Origin: Paragonimus westermani
Lineage: Eukaryota > Platyhelminthes > Trematoda > Plagiorchiida > Troglotrematidae
Direction of reading: 5' to 3'
DNA length: 64,000 bases
NCBI GenBank assembly: GCA_008508345.1
Contig: QNGE01003235.1
Coordinates: 25,662 to 89,661 of the forward strand
In this document: piece after piece, positions 1-13,885 of the stretch
Position numbering within the stretch: position 1 is the first letter of the stretch
Layout: the number at the start of each line of letters is the position of its first letter
The notes under the pieces: generated by a model
Told to the model about the DNA's origin: nothing
Database searches by the model: none
The model's input: only the letters and a program-made list of their open reading frames with translations
Position numbers and translations under genes: made by a program

Positions 1-1056
1 TTCGAACAGTCTACCGAAGTCAGTTGTGATGGCGTCACCAGCTGTTGGTTTCAGAAGCAGGTTGAATGCGCACTTACATGAAACGAAAGCGGGTCCCCTC
101 TCAAGAACAATCGGACCGAGTGAAATAATGTTCGGTTTTTGTAACTACCTCTAGCAGGCTGCTCCCTGCTGTATGTTGAGACGTACTTGCTATATGTTTG
201 ATAAGTTGTAGATGCGTTCATTTCCCCTCTAAGCTTCCACCATTTAAATCTCACCCAGCGTTTTTTCACATTCGCACCCCGCAGTCAGGTAGTACTATAC
301 TATACTTGGACATATCACATTTCATACAAGCTACAATGCTGTGGGATGCAAACCCAGCAACCGTACAGTTATTGTTTTATTTTGCTTGCTAATATTTATC
401 TACCGCTCGCTTGTAGCACTTCAGAGGTGGAGCTATTCGCTGATTACTGTTTTTGAATATCACGCCTTTTTATGCCTTCTTTTCTGTTCATACTTGATTT
501 GACGCCAGCCTTCTTACTTCATTTGGTTTAAAAAAAAATTTTTCTACCGAAATGAAAGTCCACGTCTAGCTAACTTGCGAACAACCTACAATTTGTCTTT
601 GTAACAAACGGTCGCCACCTGGTAGTACAGACCACTCATTTGTGTCTATAGTAAAACTCCTCATTGACAGTTAACTCGTCACTTGGTTAGCAAATTAAAG
701 GAACGACGCTGTCTTCCTGGAATATTCGATCGACACTGCTTAGTCACAAATGCCACCGAGGAATCTGCTACATGTAAAGATCCTGTTGCAACACTAAAGA
801 GTTGAACCGTAATTTCGAAAATTGAGAACGTTTTTTAGCCTCCCGTATGTGAGTCGCGTTCTTCAAACGTCAATTTCCTCCCCGTTGAACGCACAACTCT
901 ATGTAAACAAGAGTTGCAATTGAAAGCGAGAGCGGAGTGGACTGCCGTCAGTTACACTCAAAGAATGTGCTGAAATTTTGGTTTAAACTTTTGAAGACAT
1001 TAGCAGAGTGCAGAGGACTAGCTGTATCAGGCAGATACCAAAGAAAGGCATAAAAC

Positions 1057-1278
1057 TTGATGGGGTTTAAAGATTTTGAGGGCCATCTCTTTAAACATCT
1101 GATGTTGCTGAATAACTACACTGGTCCATATCAGCTAGTTTATTGTCAGCCTCAGTCCATTGCTGACGCATCGTCCAGCCGCGTCTACTCATTTTTATCA
1201 TTCCCGGATGGTAAACGTGTAAGAGTCCATTTCTGTTTACTCGATTACAACAATCCTTCCGACCGCATCAACAAAAAG
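1057..1278 (+). CDS. Possible isolated exon, unknown protein
   Basis: An open frame of 74 codons runs to a potential splice donor (AAG followed by GTACCA at 1279), where it would leave in phase 0. Its composition is protein-like, with SSSRVYSFLSFPDGKRVRVH and then a polar segment ending NPSDRINKK. I recognise no family. There is no convincing upstream acceptor or partner exon nearby, so this may be chance. It is listed only because the frame and donor coincide. Confidence 0.12.
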
Positions 1279-4200
1279 GTACCATTTTATCTTCTCAGTG
1301 ACTATGGCATCCAATCGTGTCTTCCAATATACTTATTGAATCACCCCCAATTTCCCCCTTAAATTGTCAAGAATCTTCCTTACTAATCTTACCGTGTGCT
1401 CTCGAAGATACAACTCTTTTTCCATTTTTCTTCCGCTTTTATGTGAACCCCATGCCTTTTCTCATGACTTCATTTTTGTTAAGGTATGCAGATGGTTTCA
1501 ACTCTGGCATCCAGAATTTGGAAATCTTCCCTCTGGCCGCGCAGAATGACCTCAGCGAACTGGTTAGCTAGGTTACCACACTCTCCTCATCGCTCAATAC
1601 ACCCAATTTTATTGGTGGTTTATTTTTCCTTCTTAAGGGGATAACTTGCCAGCAACTTGTTTGCTTGTTCCAAAATACGATCATTTAACAAGCCTCTTTC
1701 CAGGTCTCAGTCTGTTGAGCATTTGAGTGTCGTATTCAGCCGTATCTTGAGATGATCTTTTTCTGTTAATAATGTTTTTACCGAAATGAAAAACTCACTT
1801 TACGTACCACATCTAGTCACTTTTAATTCTGCATAACCTTATTTTTCGTTTCGTGAATACGTTATTTTGTCCCATAGTCATTCTGCTCTGCTACCCGGAT
1901 ACTTTTAACTTCCTTTTAGATGCACGAAACACCTGCTCAACTGTAGTGATAATCCTTGTCGTGGTCTCCCTGACTCCATTGTAGTTCAGAATTTCGAAGC
2001 ACGCAAATCGTCTGCTTCATAATGTTTATCCGATTCCGTTCATTCAGTCCAATCGGAAGATAACTTTATCAGATTTTCCGTGTGCTGAATATGCGGCTGC
2101 GTAACAGCTGATTATTCAATTCTCAAGGTGTATGAAATAGTTCATTGATGCGGCTCGAACTTTGCAGATGTTGGTTTTCACAGTCATATCTATGAAACTA
2201 CTGTTCTGCCTGGCTGTCACTCACCCCGGACCGTTCAACAGACAATCAGGTGCACCTATACATGGTGTGCTTACTCAACCTGTATTCCCCACTTGTTTCG
2301 TGCGATAATTCCCGCCCCCGCTTTTACTACCTCATTAATATCACAACAATGGTATACCCCGTTCCCGGCACGAGAATATAAGGACCCTAACTGTTCCACA
2401 TAATTTTGTGATGTTTCTCTGCCTAAGAAGCAACTAAATTGAAGACGACTCTCAGGTGTCTGCTGCAACCGACTGTTATTGATTCGAGAACTGTTGCTCA
2501 TTAAACTTGTTATAAAGTATCTGCGACCATGACCAAAGTCTATGCGACCTTCACAAACCTGCTGTTCCCTGTGTATAATGAGCCTGCGGAACCCGAATGT
2601 GATAAAGCCAGAACGTTGCTTTCGTGGCTGGCACACAGACATCAGGTCTCCTAATTGAAGGTGGAAATAACTGTACGGGCTAATCGGGAAGTACCTGTTC
2701 AGCTTCCCAAACCGAGCGACGGGGTGTTATCGCTTGTGTAGGCAGATTCTCGTGACAACCTTTGGAAAGAAATGGTGGAGAAGGGTCTTGACCCATCGCC
2801 TTGGTAAGCTTCAGCAGCTTAGCCTCATTATCCAGATTACCCCCGAAATCATGCCCTCAGAACCGCAGCTGAATCCGTTCTACACAATCTGGACTATTTC
2901 TCAAAGTACTTAGCCCTCATTATGTTATCGCAACCCGCTGGCGTTAGGCAGTTTGGTGCGCAAAGTAACCAATCAGAGGAGATAATACCGTGCTCATCTT
3001 AAACAAAAGTCGTAATGAACCTCTTTCGATTGTTCAACCAGGTGATGCTCGTGGTCTGTGCAGACATTAATTTTCATGCTCTTATCGGTCGTTGTCATAC
3101 TCACAATCAGTTGTGGATAAAAGCCACTCGTTTATAAGATAGCCTGATATGACAGGAACACTAATCAACCGAAGCTACACAGTGAATTCATGGCATATTT
3201 CTTCACAGCAAACTTCTGTAGTCACCGTGATTTTTTTCTGTTTCACTAGGTCATTTTACACGGATTGATCTGGTTAACCTACTTAGTCACTGTCATCTGA
3301 TAAGCGTCTCTGATATCGTCCTCCTCCGAACGTGATTGCTCCGTATGCTCCTTTTTGGATGAGTTACTTAAATCGCACCATTTTAAACTTAAGAATTTTG
3401 GCAATAGGCAATGGATTATTAAATCAATTATCTCAAACGGTGTTCTTAATCTCAAAACAACTTGTCAGCAGCCCGTAATTTGGTCCATTGGTAACTTCTC
3501 CCTCTAATACCAGAAAACCAAAGTAACCATTATTTACAAGTTGCTCTGGAGTTAGGAAGTCTCATTGTGGGATTAATTTCCGTACGGTCTTTTAATGCGT
3601 AAGGTCAGCTCTAGGTATGGTTTCATTTTGTAACATGAATTTATCGTTATTGCATACTGAGAGGTTGGGACGCTTACCGATAATATAGAATTACCTGTTT
3701 CTCTCCCGCCTTGAGCTAGATATCCAGGCTTGTCAGCCATACCTCGTAAACTTAATGAACCTGATTCACATGGTACTGTGGTCAGTATTCCATACGCTGT
3801 TGGGTTCTAACAGTGCGCCTGAAAATTGGCCATCGTCCGTTTGCTGCCGGCCTGTCGGAGGTAACCTGATATCAGCCATGTGTATCCTTCCCCAACCGCA
3901 CTGTCAGCTGCCAGGTGCGTTCTAACTCAGCCCAAATCACAGTCTGAATATTAACTTGCTGAATCCATAACATTATAGCAAAGAGCGATCATGAGAGTCA
4001 AAACACCATCGTACCCAGGCTGGTTGCGACAACTGAAGCAATTCGCATTCTGTTATAATCACACAAGAAATGGCTTAACGTTAACACCTAGAAACTCTTA
4101 ATAACCACCAAACCGTTCTCGAGACATGACTTTGCACCTGTTGATAACATTTATTTAGTTTCCAAGTATGCTAACTGTGTGTTATCTCACTCTAATCTAT

Positions 4201-4518
4201 TGTTCCAACATCGTCAGTGGTCTATTCCAAACACAGACCCGACACAACTATCTCAGTAACTGTGCCGAGTGTGCACATGACTTGGTCACTTTGTTGCTTG
4301 CTAGGTGTTACGGCCAACTTTCAGTACGATTGCTGCGTCATGATCAAATTTCTGCTATGCAGTTCTGTCGATCCAACATATTTCTCACCGTACGCTTCTG
4401 CAAATGTTGTTTTGTTTCGGCCATTCATTCGCAACCGTTGGCTTTTTTTGAACTTTCCAATATAAACTAAGACACAGAGGCATTCCCAACTATATCCAGC
4501 GAACGCGAATGCTCTGAT

Positions 4519-4531
4519 ACACACACACACA
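4519..4531. repeat. Short (AC)n microsatellite
   Basis: About six and a half AC units in a row. A short simple repeat with no evident function. Confidence 0.7.
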
Positions 4532-7500
4532 TTATAAATTAAGCTTATTACATCCCAAATGTGTGTTTGAAGCTGCCGAGTCATTCTCGAAGTTTCTTAT
4601 TATGTTGAGTTTAGATGGTCTTACTATAAAATTTTAAGGAATGTGTACGCACTATCGTTGTCTCACAACTCCCATCAAAGTACCACCACGAAACCTATCG
4701 AAGCGCTGAGCATGGATTCAATAAGTGGACAGCCGGCTGATTGTTAATACTAATTCGGCTAGGGTGAGTTTGACCAAGCGTTCTAACTAAAATTTTCTAT
4801 CAGATTTCCATTTTCTGATTTTGTCTGGTCGGAACCCTGCCAGACTAACAAGACAGCCGTTTTTTCAAACACCTCTTTTGGACAGAAATAATCAGACGTT
4901 TTCAGTTATCTTGCGGACGATACTGTAGTTCAATACATAAAAGATGGCGTGACCCAGAAGGTTGAGCGCTACACATCAGAATAGCCGAAAACTGAATGCA
5001 AGGTCAGGCTAGAGTTGTTTTTAAATGCAAGCATGTCATTTTGGGCAAACGCCATATGCCGATTATGGCTCTACTCATAGCCTGCATGCACAAAATCGAT
5101 CAATCACTTATGCGAAGGGGGCCTACGTAGGGATAGGGAATTGCGATACTGCTGAAAGCGCGATGTTTGCCTGTCTGGTGTGCGAACTAAACAAGTCTGA
5201 AAGGGGGAAGTTGCTGGGTTGGCTAAACTGTCATCCCGTACGGTGCCAGTTCGCCTTCCCCCAACAGGCCGTTTTCAGCTGGCTGCAGCAGCTTGTGCAA
5301 ACTGTTTCTCCAAAACGTGACTTGAACCAGCAACTTAGAAGATAGAGATTAGAAAGCGAACCACCAGGAATTTGTGTGTTTTATCACAATTTATGGGCCA
5401 GATAGGAATCACGGCCAGACCAGCCTAGCTATGAGTTCAATGAAAGAACATCCTCAGTGCATTATGTAGGCGATGCATGCAAATCACAGCTTTTTCTTAC
5501 CTCTCTCCGAAAATACAAACAACCAACAGTAAGCAGTTGACAACTGGATAGATCGCCTTCGCGTGCTTTTAAGTAAAAAGGAACATTTGTGTGCGTGTGT
5601 TTGCGTTGTTCGGTTGTTGAAATTGAGCATATAGGTTCGTATGAATTACATCGCACAGGTTTGAAAGCTGGAACTTCACAATTGCAAAAATACACTCACA
5701 GTCAAGTAAGATGTGGAGTACTTGACATTTTGTGAACTATAAGTTCAGAAATCTCATTAGGGTAATTCATAATCATACAAAATGTATTTTGTCTCGCTTC
5801 TGTTCATAGTTTCTAACTTCGTGCGGGGCGACATCACTTTTGATTCAGACAGATCGTTTTGTTTAAACGTGATCAGAAAACAACAGGCACATTGCAGTAC
5901 TAGGCAAGTTGGAGTTACTTCTGAGTGAGTACAGAAACTCCGAAATGAGTTATCGTTTAGGAAATCGAAGTGGGAAACAATAAAACGTTTTTGTGTGCCT
6001 CACCGGGTCGTGGCATTGAGAATAATGACATTTTAGTTATTGATGATCTGATGCCAACTAGAATGGTGGGTTAATGTGCTAATTGTCATCGAATCTCTAG
6101 GTCACATCAGGCACAATCAGCCAGTTCGTGCCAATACCGCTACTGTCATTAAACTCCCTGCAATGATTCACACTGTTTCATGGTGTAGAGTGCTGTAATC
6201 TGATCACCCGTAATTATAAAAAGCGAGGATTACTGAAAGCATCTGTTTTATGAATTCTATCGAACATTTCAGAAGCCCTTACTACATATCCGTAAAAAAC
6301 ACCACTTAACAAGTCTAGTGATTTCTATGGTGTCAGATCAAAGCGGGTTCCGAGTTGTGGGGGTATCATCTGGGGTGAAATGACAGTTATTGTCGCCGCT
6401 TGAGATGATGAGCCATCTAACGATTACTCACAATCGAACATAACTGAGAGTTTGTGTGTGGTTGTGCCTAAAGTGCGGTCAATGGCGCAGTGATTGACAC
6501 AATTACCTTACGAGAGCGTCGCCGAAGTTCACACAGGTGGCCTCTGTCAAGGGTGAAACTCGGGTCTAGCGCTTTTTTCGAAAGACGCTGACTGAACAAT
6601 TCTTACGACTCCCAGAACTGCAATCATGCGTTTCGCTTGTATCAATCAAAACCTCGTATCAGTTATCAGTAATTTTATAAGGATGGGAAGCGGATTGGAA
6701 CAAATCAACAATCCAACGTTGACGAAACAATTGAACGGGTACGTGAAGTATGACCGCAGGACCGAAAAAGGAACTTCATCATGAGAAGTCTCACTGAGTT
6801 CTTTGTAAAAGTGTGTTGGTAAGGAATCTTCGAAGCAGTACACATTGATCCACTTATGTATGTGAATGCTAACCACCTATTTCACTTGTTCCAATTTCCC
6901 AACTTAATGCATACACATATATTGTGATTTCAAAAGCCTTATGAGAGCAGCTGAAAACGGCTATGTGCAATTTTGAATTCCTATATTTGAGATGCACATA
7001 AGTTGACGGCATCCGCTACGGATTAGACTGCCGCAGTGACCAAAGTCAAAGGACTCCCGTTAATAAGTTACCGGCCTGCACACAAGCAACTGAGGAACTA
7101 TGTGAGGAGCTATGTGGTCCTTTCAGTTCAAGTATAGTTTCAGTAGCCTCAGTGTAATTTACTGCCTCTGCGTTTCTTCGGTGCGCCAAGTTCAGTGTAA
7201 ACCATATTTTTCTTAGATAATAATGTGTAGTAGAGCATTTAGGTGGGTGTAAATTGAATCGTACTTACACATGTTCCCAGGTTTCGCATTTGTGTACTGT
7301 CCAGCGGGCCTATTTCGTAAAGAGCGCCAGACTCGAATTCCGTTCTTGTTAGAGCTCGCCATTGGTGTGTATCCGTCCAGTGACCACGATTTTAACTCTG
7401 GCGACGCTCTCCGGGGACAATTGTGTTGACCGCCGTTCCACTGAACTCAAATTAGGCTCTACTGAATCATCATATATAAACGCTCGGCTAGATTCTTTTG

Positions 7501-9144
7501 TGGATAATGCTCAGTCTATACTACCTTCTCAAGCGGAAACACAGCATTTACTCACGCCAACCGATATTTCCACAGTTAAGAAGTGAATGTTAGCTGAGTT
7601 TAGGTATATCATTGAAATTGTTGAACGATGTGATCAAAATGTAGGCAGACGGCAATTTTTGTCAACCACGATAGTAAATTTGTGAATTGATTTCATAAAA
7701 GGGAACCGCACTGTGTTCAACTACCTTAAACAAGATATGCAATTCGCAGTTAAATGCGGTACAATTTGAACGAGGGTACATCTGAGATGTGCAAAAACGG
7801 TTTGCCGGTGTCCTTTTTGATCTCTGAAGAGGTAATCTGTCGTGGTTTAGCTGGTGAAGAGGACATCTAGTTCTGAAAAACATCCGCTTCGGATGAATGA
7901 AACTGATTACCAAGATCAAGTGTGGTCCCTGTAGCGATGATTCTCTAAGATATGCAACCACGTTGAGAGCTTGGAAATATCACCTTTATGCTTAGTTATC
8001 CATCCATCCATCCCATTATGTTCTGTAGAACCTATCCAATTGCCTAAGGGTTAAGCTAGTTTGGTTGGATTTCTCATGTAGCTAAATGGAGAATCTAAGA
8101 ACCTAACCGCTGGGCACTAGAAATACATTACTTAAAATTATGTAGATGCCAGAGATTTTTACTTTAAAGATTCTGCTAGAGCAGTCCATTCTAATCATCT
8201 CTTGATGAATTCCATATGATACTTTGGACTGGATTGGCAACCGAACCTAATTGAGGTTTGAGCTTCCACAGTGGGTTTCCAGTTTAGCTTATTAGACGCC
8301 TGCTGCATAAGGAAGTGCAATTCCTGTCGCTATTTATGATTCCCCATAAACTCAGGTCTTCACTTTTGGGTCCCCTTAAAGTTTATATGCCGTCACTACG
8401 TGCTGATGTACGAAGGATAGAATTTTGATGTGTTCGAACTCAAGCATGCAGATTATGGGTCAAGCGGTTAAGATTTCAAACCACAAACTTCTCGATTGCT
8501 TTTACTCAGGTTTCGGCAGCTTGGTGGTATCCAATCTGCATATGTGTGCTGTATGACAGCAAGCAACTCGTGAGAGCCGTATGAGACATTTTGAGTGAAA
8601 ACTCCTATGATGGCCAAAAACTGTCAAACTCTAACAATTTCGACATAACTTACAGTTGGATACAAATTTACTATTAAACAGGTTCACCGACCATCACTTT
8701 GAGAGAGGTAGGACCAGGTTGGAGTTTCACCTCAGTAATGCATATTCTTACCACAGGTAGGGGCTCTCGTCAGGAGCACGGGCATAATCTGTCAAGAATT
8801 TAACTGAAATATAGTGCTTTTTTAAAGGGGTTGGTTATCAAGTTCAGTTTTAGGTCATTTAGTCAGATCCTTCGTTCTTGTAATTTCATATTCCCCTTTT
8901 CTAAACGGGGTTTTCAGGGTCTTCGTATTGCTGTGTAACCAACATTGAATTGACAGTGGTCTGGTAACAAGTGGAATCTCTAAGTACACGGCAAACAAAA
9001 CTCTATTCATTTGCTACTGGTGACAAAAGCACTCATACTTTCAAATGACGACATTATTGCTTGCAAACTTATGGGAAGTTTTGCAAAGTAGGCATGTTAT
9101 GGGATGCATTCAACTACCTGTTTTACGAGACAGTATGTTCCCGT

Positions 9145-9712
9145 GATAAGCTTATACGGAAAAATGAGAAGACGCAATTCACGTGATGCCTTCCAGACTA
9201 ACATTTCGTACATTCTGACAACACATGGGCATGTAACTATTTTCAAACATGTCCAAATACCGTATGGTGAAATTCGTGGCTTAAGAGATTAGACAGGCGG
9301 ACGTGAAAGTGAAAATCGAAACTGTGAGGACGCCGACTACCAAGATAGCCGCAGTTTCAACATAAATTGCTCTCGAGAACACAGGGGGCCCTGACGTTTG
9401 ATGGTCAAAACCTCAGCAAACTGGAGTAGGCGTTTGTGGTTTCTCCAAAAAGTCACCATAAATGCGTCAGTAACCTTGACTGTGTCCTGTTTGGATTATA
9501 TGTCTCTTAACTGATGGTGTTAGATGCTGTCCATGGTTGTTTCAAGCCATTTGGGAACATGCTCCTTGGTATGAGCAGCTAGTTGTTGGTTTGTCTTCTC
9601 TTTGCAGCTCATACGCTTGAAATTAGTTACATGTCTATGTGTAATCGAAATGCACGGAAGGTTACTCTTGAGAACATCACATGAATTGTATCCTCCCATT
9701 GTCCTATACCTG
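9145..9712. repeat. Diverged inverted repeat, arms of about 100 bp
   Basis: The plus strand around 9155-9255 and the minus strand around 9712-9600 match at roughly 70 percent by eye over about 95 bases. Shared blocks include AATTCAYGTGATG and CATGTAACTA followed by TTTCAA. Both arms lie in open frames whose translations are also alike (THGHVTIFKHV on plus, THRHVTNFKRM on minus), which follows from the DNA similarity. About 340 bases separate the arms. The simplest reading is an old terminal-inverted-repeat or foldback element, or two opposed copies of one interspersed repeat. Confidence 0.45.
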
Positions 9713-10291
9713 TTTTTAATTCGGCATTTCATCCAGTAGCCACACAAATCTTGACAGTGTATAGTGTTTTGCTTATTCTCAACAACTCACACAAAGGAGA
9801 CAGAAGACTTCAGGAGTAGAAACGATATTAGACCGTTCGACTGAATAGTTATCCTCGAACAAAAGTCTCATAACTGTCACAGGCAACAATGCCGGCGTTA
9901 TATCATTGCTTCCCTTCCTGATGAACGCTCAACGCTCACGCATATTAGAATGCTATAAAGCCTTTGTTTTTGATTGTCAGTTGTCTACTCTGTAAGCCCG
10001 AAATAACATCTTGCCAGCAAGTGATTGTCACAAGTTTGGCTGTGAGGATTACTAACTAGCCGGATCGATGTGTAGGTTTATCATTTTGGTTATAAATTGC
10101 TCGTATCGCTATGTTCTCACAACTAAGGCTGACATAAGTGTGTGAACTAAATTCATCTCATAATTTCTGACCACTCTATTTTGATAGAGATGACAACAGC
10201 GACTAGATGCTTGCGTGTAGTTGACTTCATCTTTACGACTAGTTCAAAACCATCATGAATACGGGCTAACTAATAGCAAGAAATCACTTAC

Positions 10292-10521
10292 TTTTTCGTA
10301 ACTCTGTGCCGAAACAACCAGAACGAAGACGTACACACCGGAGACTGGAGCAGTGAACTGGCCATTGGTCGCATTGTATCCACCACCGAGGTTCAGCAAT
10401 ACTGTATCGAAAATGAGAGGGCAGTCTTTCTCAACTGGTTTGGTTTCTATGCTTCTCGACAGACCCACATAAAATGCTATCTGGTATTCTGCAGGAGTTT
10501 GCATCCATTTGGGTATTGTTC
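10292..10521 (-). CDS. C1q-domain protein, exon with first half of the C1q domain
   Basis: The minus-strand frame encodes the N-terminal half of a C1q/TNF-like globular domain. It begins IAFYVGLSRS, continues with FDTVLLNLGGGYNATNGQF, and reaches TAPVSGVYVFVLVVSAQS. The block F-D-x-V-L-x-N-x-G-x-x-Y followed by G-x-F-x-A-P-x-x-G-x-Y-x-F is diagnostic of the family. A donor (AAA followed by GTAAGT) ends the exon in phase 0 at 10292. A pyrimidine-rich acceptor ending in TAG puts the start at 10521, where phase 1 gives a Gly codon that would continue the collagen register of the upstream exon at 14632-14872. An alternative acceptor, CTGCAG, gives a start at 10499 in the same frame. The second half of the domain must lie further left and was not found. 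C1q proteins are secreted trimers that bind ligands. The role here is unknown. Confidence 0.72.
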
Positions 10522-12671
10522 CTATGATACAGATGTTGAGATGAGGTATTAGGTGGACATTTTGAAATTAGCAGTAATTGTCTAGTGTGCACATGAGTAT
10601 ATTTGCATGGCTACGTTGGAAAGCCACTTTGGTCAGTTAGAAAGTGAACATATTTAAATTCCCATGAAAACCACGACATTTGCCAATAGATGTCTTTTAG
10701 TCATTTAACCCGATATAATCTATCATTGGGGAATTGAAAATTCTGCTAATCATGAGTAGAAAACAATTCAGATGGGAATCAGTCAATCGAATGAGCCAGT
10801 GTGCTGAGATTTAAACCATAACAGGGACTGTAAACTATTCCTATTGTTAATGATAAGTAGTGGAGGACTTTTGGCAAGTATGAATTGGGTACCAAACACA
10901 GTTGATGGAAGCTCTCTCATTCCCATACGCTCTTCGGTCGGACCCTTTTGAAACGAAGCGGTAGACTAGAGGTTTGCTCTTTTTATATCTCCTTAGTAAT
11001 GTTTATCCAGTCGTCAACAAGGTTTTGTCAAGAGGGCATGATCGGAGTCGTAATCCTGGCCCTGGTAAGCATGTGTGCTACTGAAGAGCTCTAACAAGAA
11101 TGAAACTGGAGTGTGACACATTCTTTGCGAGGAGTTAAATGAAAGTGTGTATTAATGCAACTGCTGCTATCAATTACGGACGGTGCTGACTTCTTAATTT
11201 TATCGTTATTTAGCCTGATTTATACAGCACGACAATTAGGCCTATGGGTTTAGAATGATGATAACTACTGCTCTAAATCGTCATTAGACACAACGGAATA
11301 ATTACATACAGGTTACTGGGTGCAATATCGCTGCCGGTCCTTTTGACTATGAATCTGTGTATGGGGGGAATTATGTACCCACTGTTAGATCAACTGTAAA
11401 TCACGTGGCGTGGTGCGTTTTATCGCAGTATAACTTGTTCTTCTTGCTTTTGAGCCTGCACCCAAAATTCGTTACTAGGTGGTCACCGGTCATCTTTTTC
11501 AATCGCTTCATTTCATTTTTAACCATCGTTAGTCGTAAAGTAAGCTTGCATGTAATCAAAACACACGTACATTACACTAGTTTTGCGTAATAGGTTGAAT
11601 GGTCAAAGCGCGTAAAGCGAACACAATTCGTTGGTTGCTTTGCATTGAACTTGGATACGTATTTTACGAGTCTGCTGTCTCGCACAACCGGCTCTCAGTG
11701 GCGGCAAGAGTTGATCAAACCTTACGGTAACCAAAATGGGTAAGGTGACCACTCTGAGGTGAGAACCAAACACACTGTCGGTAGACAAGTCTTCTTTCAG
11801 TGGATAATCTCTGCTTACCGATGTTACAGAAAAGCTGTTACTTCTTGTTCACAAATAATTGAACTGGTAAGTGTATGCTAGAAACAATCATTGCAGGATA
11901 CGTATTAATTAAGCAAAAATAAGTTAGGCTGAGAAGACTTGATGAGCTTTGAAAACGACTTATCCTGCATTCACCCGACCTAGTTTTTATTTTGTCAATC
12001 TTTTTTCTACCTAGGTTAACTTTGATACTGAATTTTTATGCTAACTTTTGAATGGATTAAAACAATGGATTACTAGTTTTTCGATCGAGACAAGCCGTGA
12101 CTGTAAAGCAAAATATTACTATCATCGTTGTTAGTATTGTTATCACTAGTTTGCCTGTTGCTCCACCACTCAATCAATCATTGTTTGCTGCTAATGTAAT
12201 TTTGTGAATTGCTACATATTCACCACTCCAACCACGTAAGGCGTACTGTCGACTTAGCTTGACTACCTGATAGGATTAATGATTAAGATCGCATGAGGCT
12301 GCACAAGCGCAAACGTTCAACTAATTTAACAATGAGCTGTGCACAGGGAGCTACTTGTGGAGAATTCGACATATTTTTCAAATTTGCAGTAACTTGTACG
12401 TGGAGTGTGTGAATATCCGTTCAATCGATAACAGACGGACTTAACTATATCTTAATGATGGGACGCACATAGTTTAACGCGTAATCTCAGTTGCCCTTGC
12501 TCACAAAATCAACGTCAGAAATGGAAGCGAATTAAAGGGTCAGAGACCAGTTTCGTTTGTCAGACTTAGTTGCATCTAAGTGCTGTTCATTGGTTGCAGA
12601 TAAGTCTTTTAAATAGGACTGTGCTGGAGAATGTATGACTGTACTCAAACGGTATTATGACGGTCGTCAGT

Positions 12672-13885
12672 TTAATTCATGATTAAATAAAGCTCTTATT
12701 ACCATCTATACTTCCAATAACCCACACCTGTTCTTCTTCTTAGGAAATGTAGAACAGTAACCATTCGTAATCATTCAGTAAAAATATTTCAACATCAAAA
12801 TTATACACTCAAACTGAAAATTGTCCAGTGCGGATATTTAACCATAGTTTATGTGCAACCGCTACCCACCAAGCCGGTTCACAAATGCTACATACCGGAT
12901 TCTGAGACCATGCTTTTCAACTGGAGGCTTGAATAAATAATAATATATAGTTCTGTCACAACAAAGTACTTCCAAACATTGACACTGGTAATTGAACTTC
13001 GTTAAGCAAAGAATCAGACTGTGTACGCAACAGCAAGTCCAGTTACCATCTGTATGCATACGACACTAGTATAACTCACCTTGCATGCACATACTTCAGC
13101 GATCAAAATGTGTTTATGACTTACTTTGAAAATCTGAAGAAATAAACACTGCAGTATTAGAGAACCATACAGAGTCGAAGAGAGCTAATACATTTGGACC
13201 ATCGTAAAAATATCTGCGGGTCTCTAGGATGCATGCGTGGCAATTAAAGAATAACGTACGGACGGGATGTTGAATGAATTGTCTTAGACATCAAAAAATC
13301 CTCTTAACATTTCGTTAAAATGAAAACGAATCCTGTTTCACAAAGTTTCGTGTTTTCTCCCAGACACGTGTGCGCTAACATATCCGCCTAGTATCACCAA
13401 CGTTCAGGTTGGCGTAGCTGTGACCCGTTAGGTTAGTTGATGCAACATTCCTATAGAGGAACGCCGAAAAAGTTTATAGAAAGTACTTGAAAATTTTAAA
13501 CATAGCTCGCCGCTATGATTAGTTTCCCAATTTAAACACGTGTCAATCTCAACACCGAGTCATCGTAGCAGAAACTTTAGACCACATTAATGAGGCTACA
13601 TAGGAAAAGCAATGCTGTTACGCTTATCTATATCTATATACCAATATTCATTTAAGTCTTCAGTTAAAATGCAGGAACCGGCTTGGTGGGTAGCGGTTAC
13701 ACGTAAACTATGGTTAAATATCCCCACTGGACGATTTTCAATTTGTGTGTATAATTTTGACGTTGGAATATTTTTACTGAATGATGACGAATGATCATTT
13801 TTTACATTTTCTAAGAAGAATAACACGTATGAGTTATTGGACCTATGGATGATAATGGGGGATTTATAGTCTCTGTTTTAACTAT
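12672..13885. repeat. Inverted-repeat element, arms of about 150-210 bp
   Basis: The segment 12727-12880 is matched on the opposite strand by 13675-13828 at close to 90 percent over its inner 110 bases. Identity falls off outward to about 12672 and 13885. The inner arm ends are sharp at the motif CCAAGCCGGTTC, beyond which the two sides differ. About 795 bases of AT-rich sequence without a recognisable protein lie between. It sits in the inferred intron of the collagen/C1q gene. It could be a non-autonomous DNA transposon, a foldback element, or two opposed copies of one repeat. I could not define a target-site duplication because the outer edges are blurred. Confidence 0.7.

Larger units (their letters stand above)
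1..9100. other. Region without a supported gene
   Basis: This stretch is AT-rich and stops are frequent in all six frames. The longest open frames are a minus-strand one of 123 codons at 2271-2642 and plus-strand ones of 106 codons at 5025-5345 and 101 codons at 1057-1362. None shows a domain I recognise, and frames of this length are expected by chance in 64 kb of such DNA. No transposon motif, tRNA or array was seen. It could hold introns or distant exons of flanking genes. Confidence 0.4.

Noticed and set aside
9520..9747. Minus-strand frame considered as the missing C1q exon
   Set aside because: It shows no C1q strands, and the same sequence recurs inverted at 9.15 kb, so it is a repeat.
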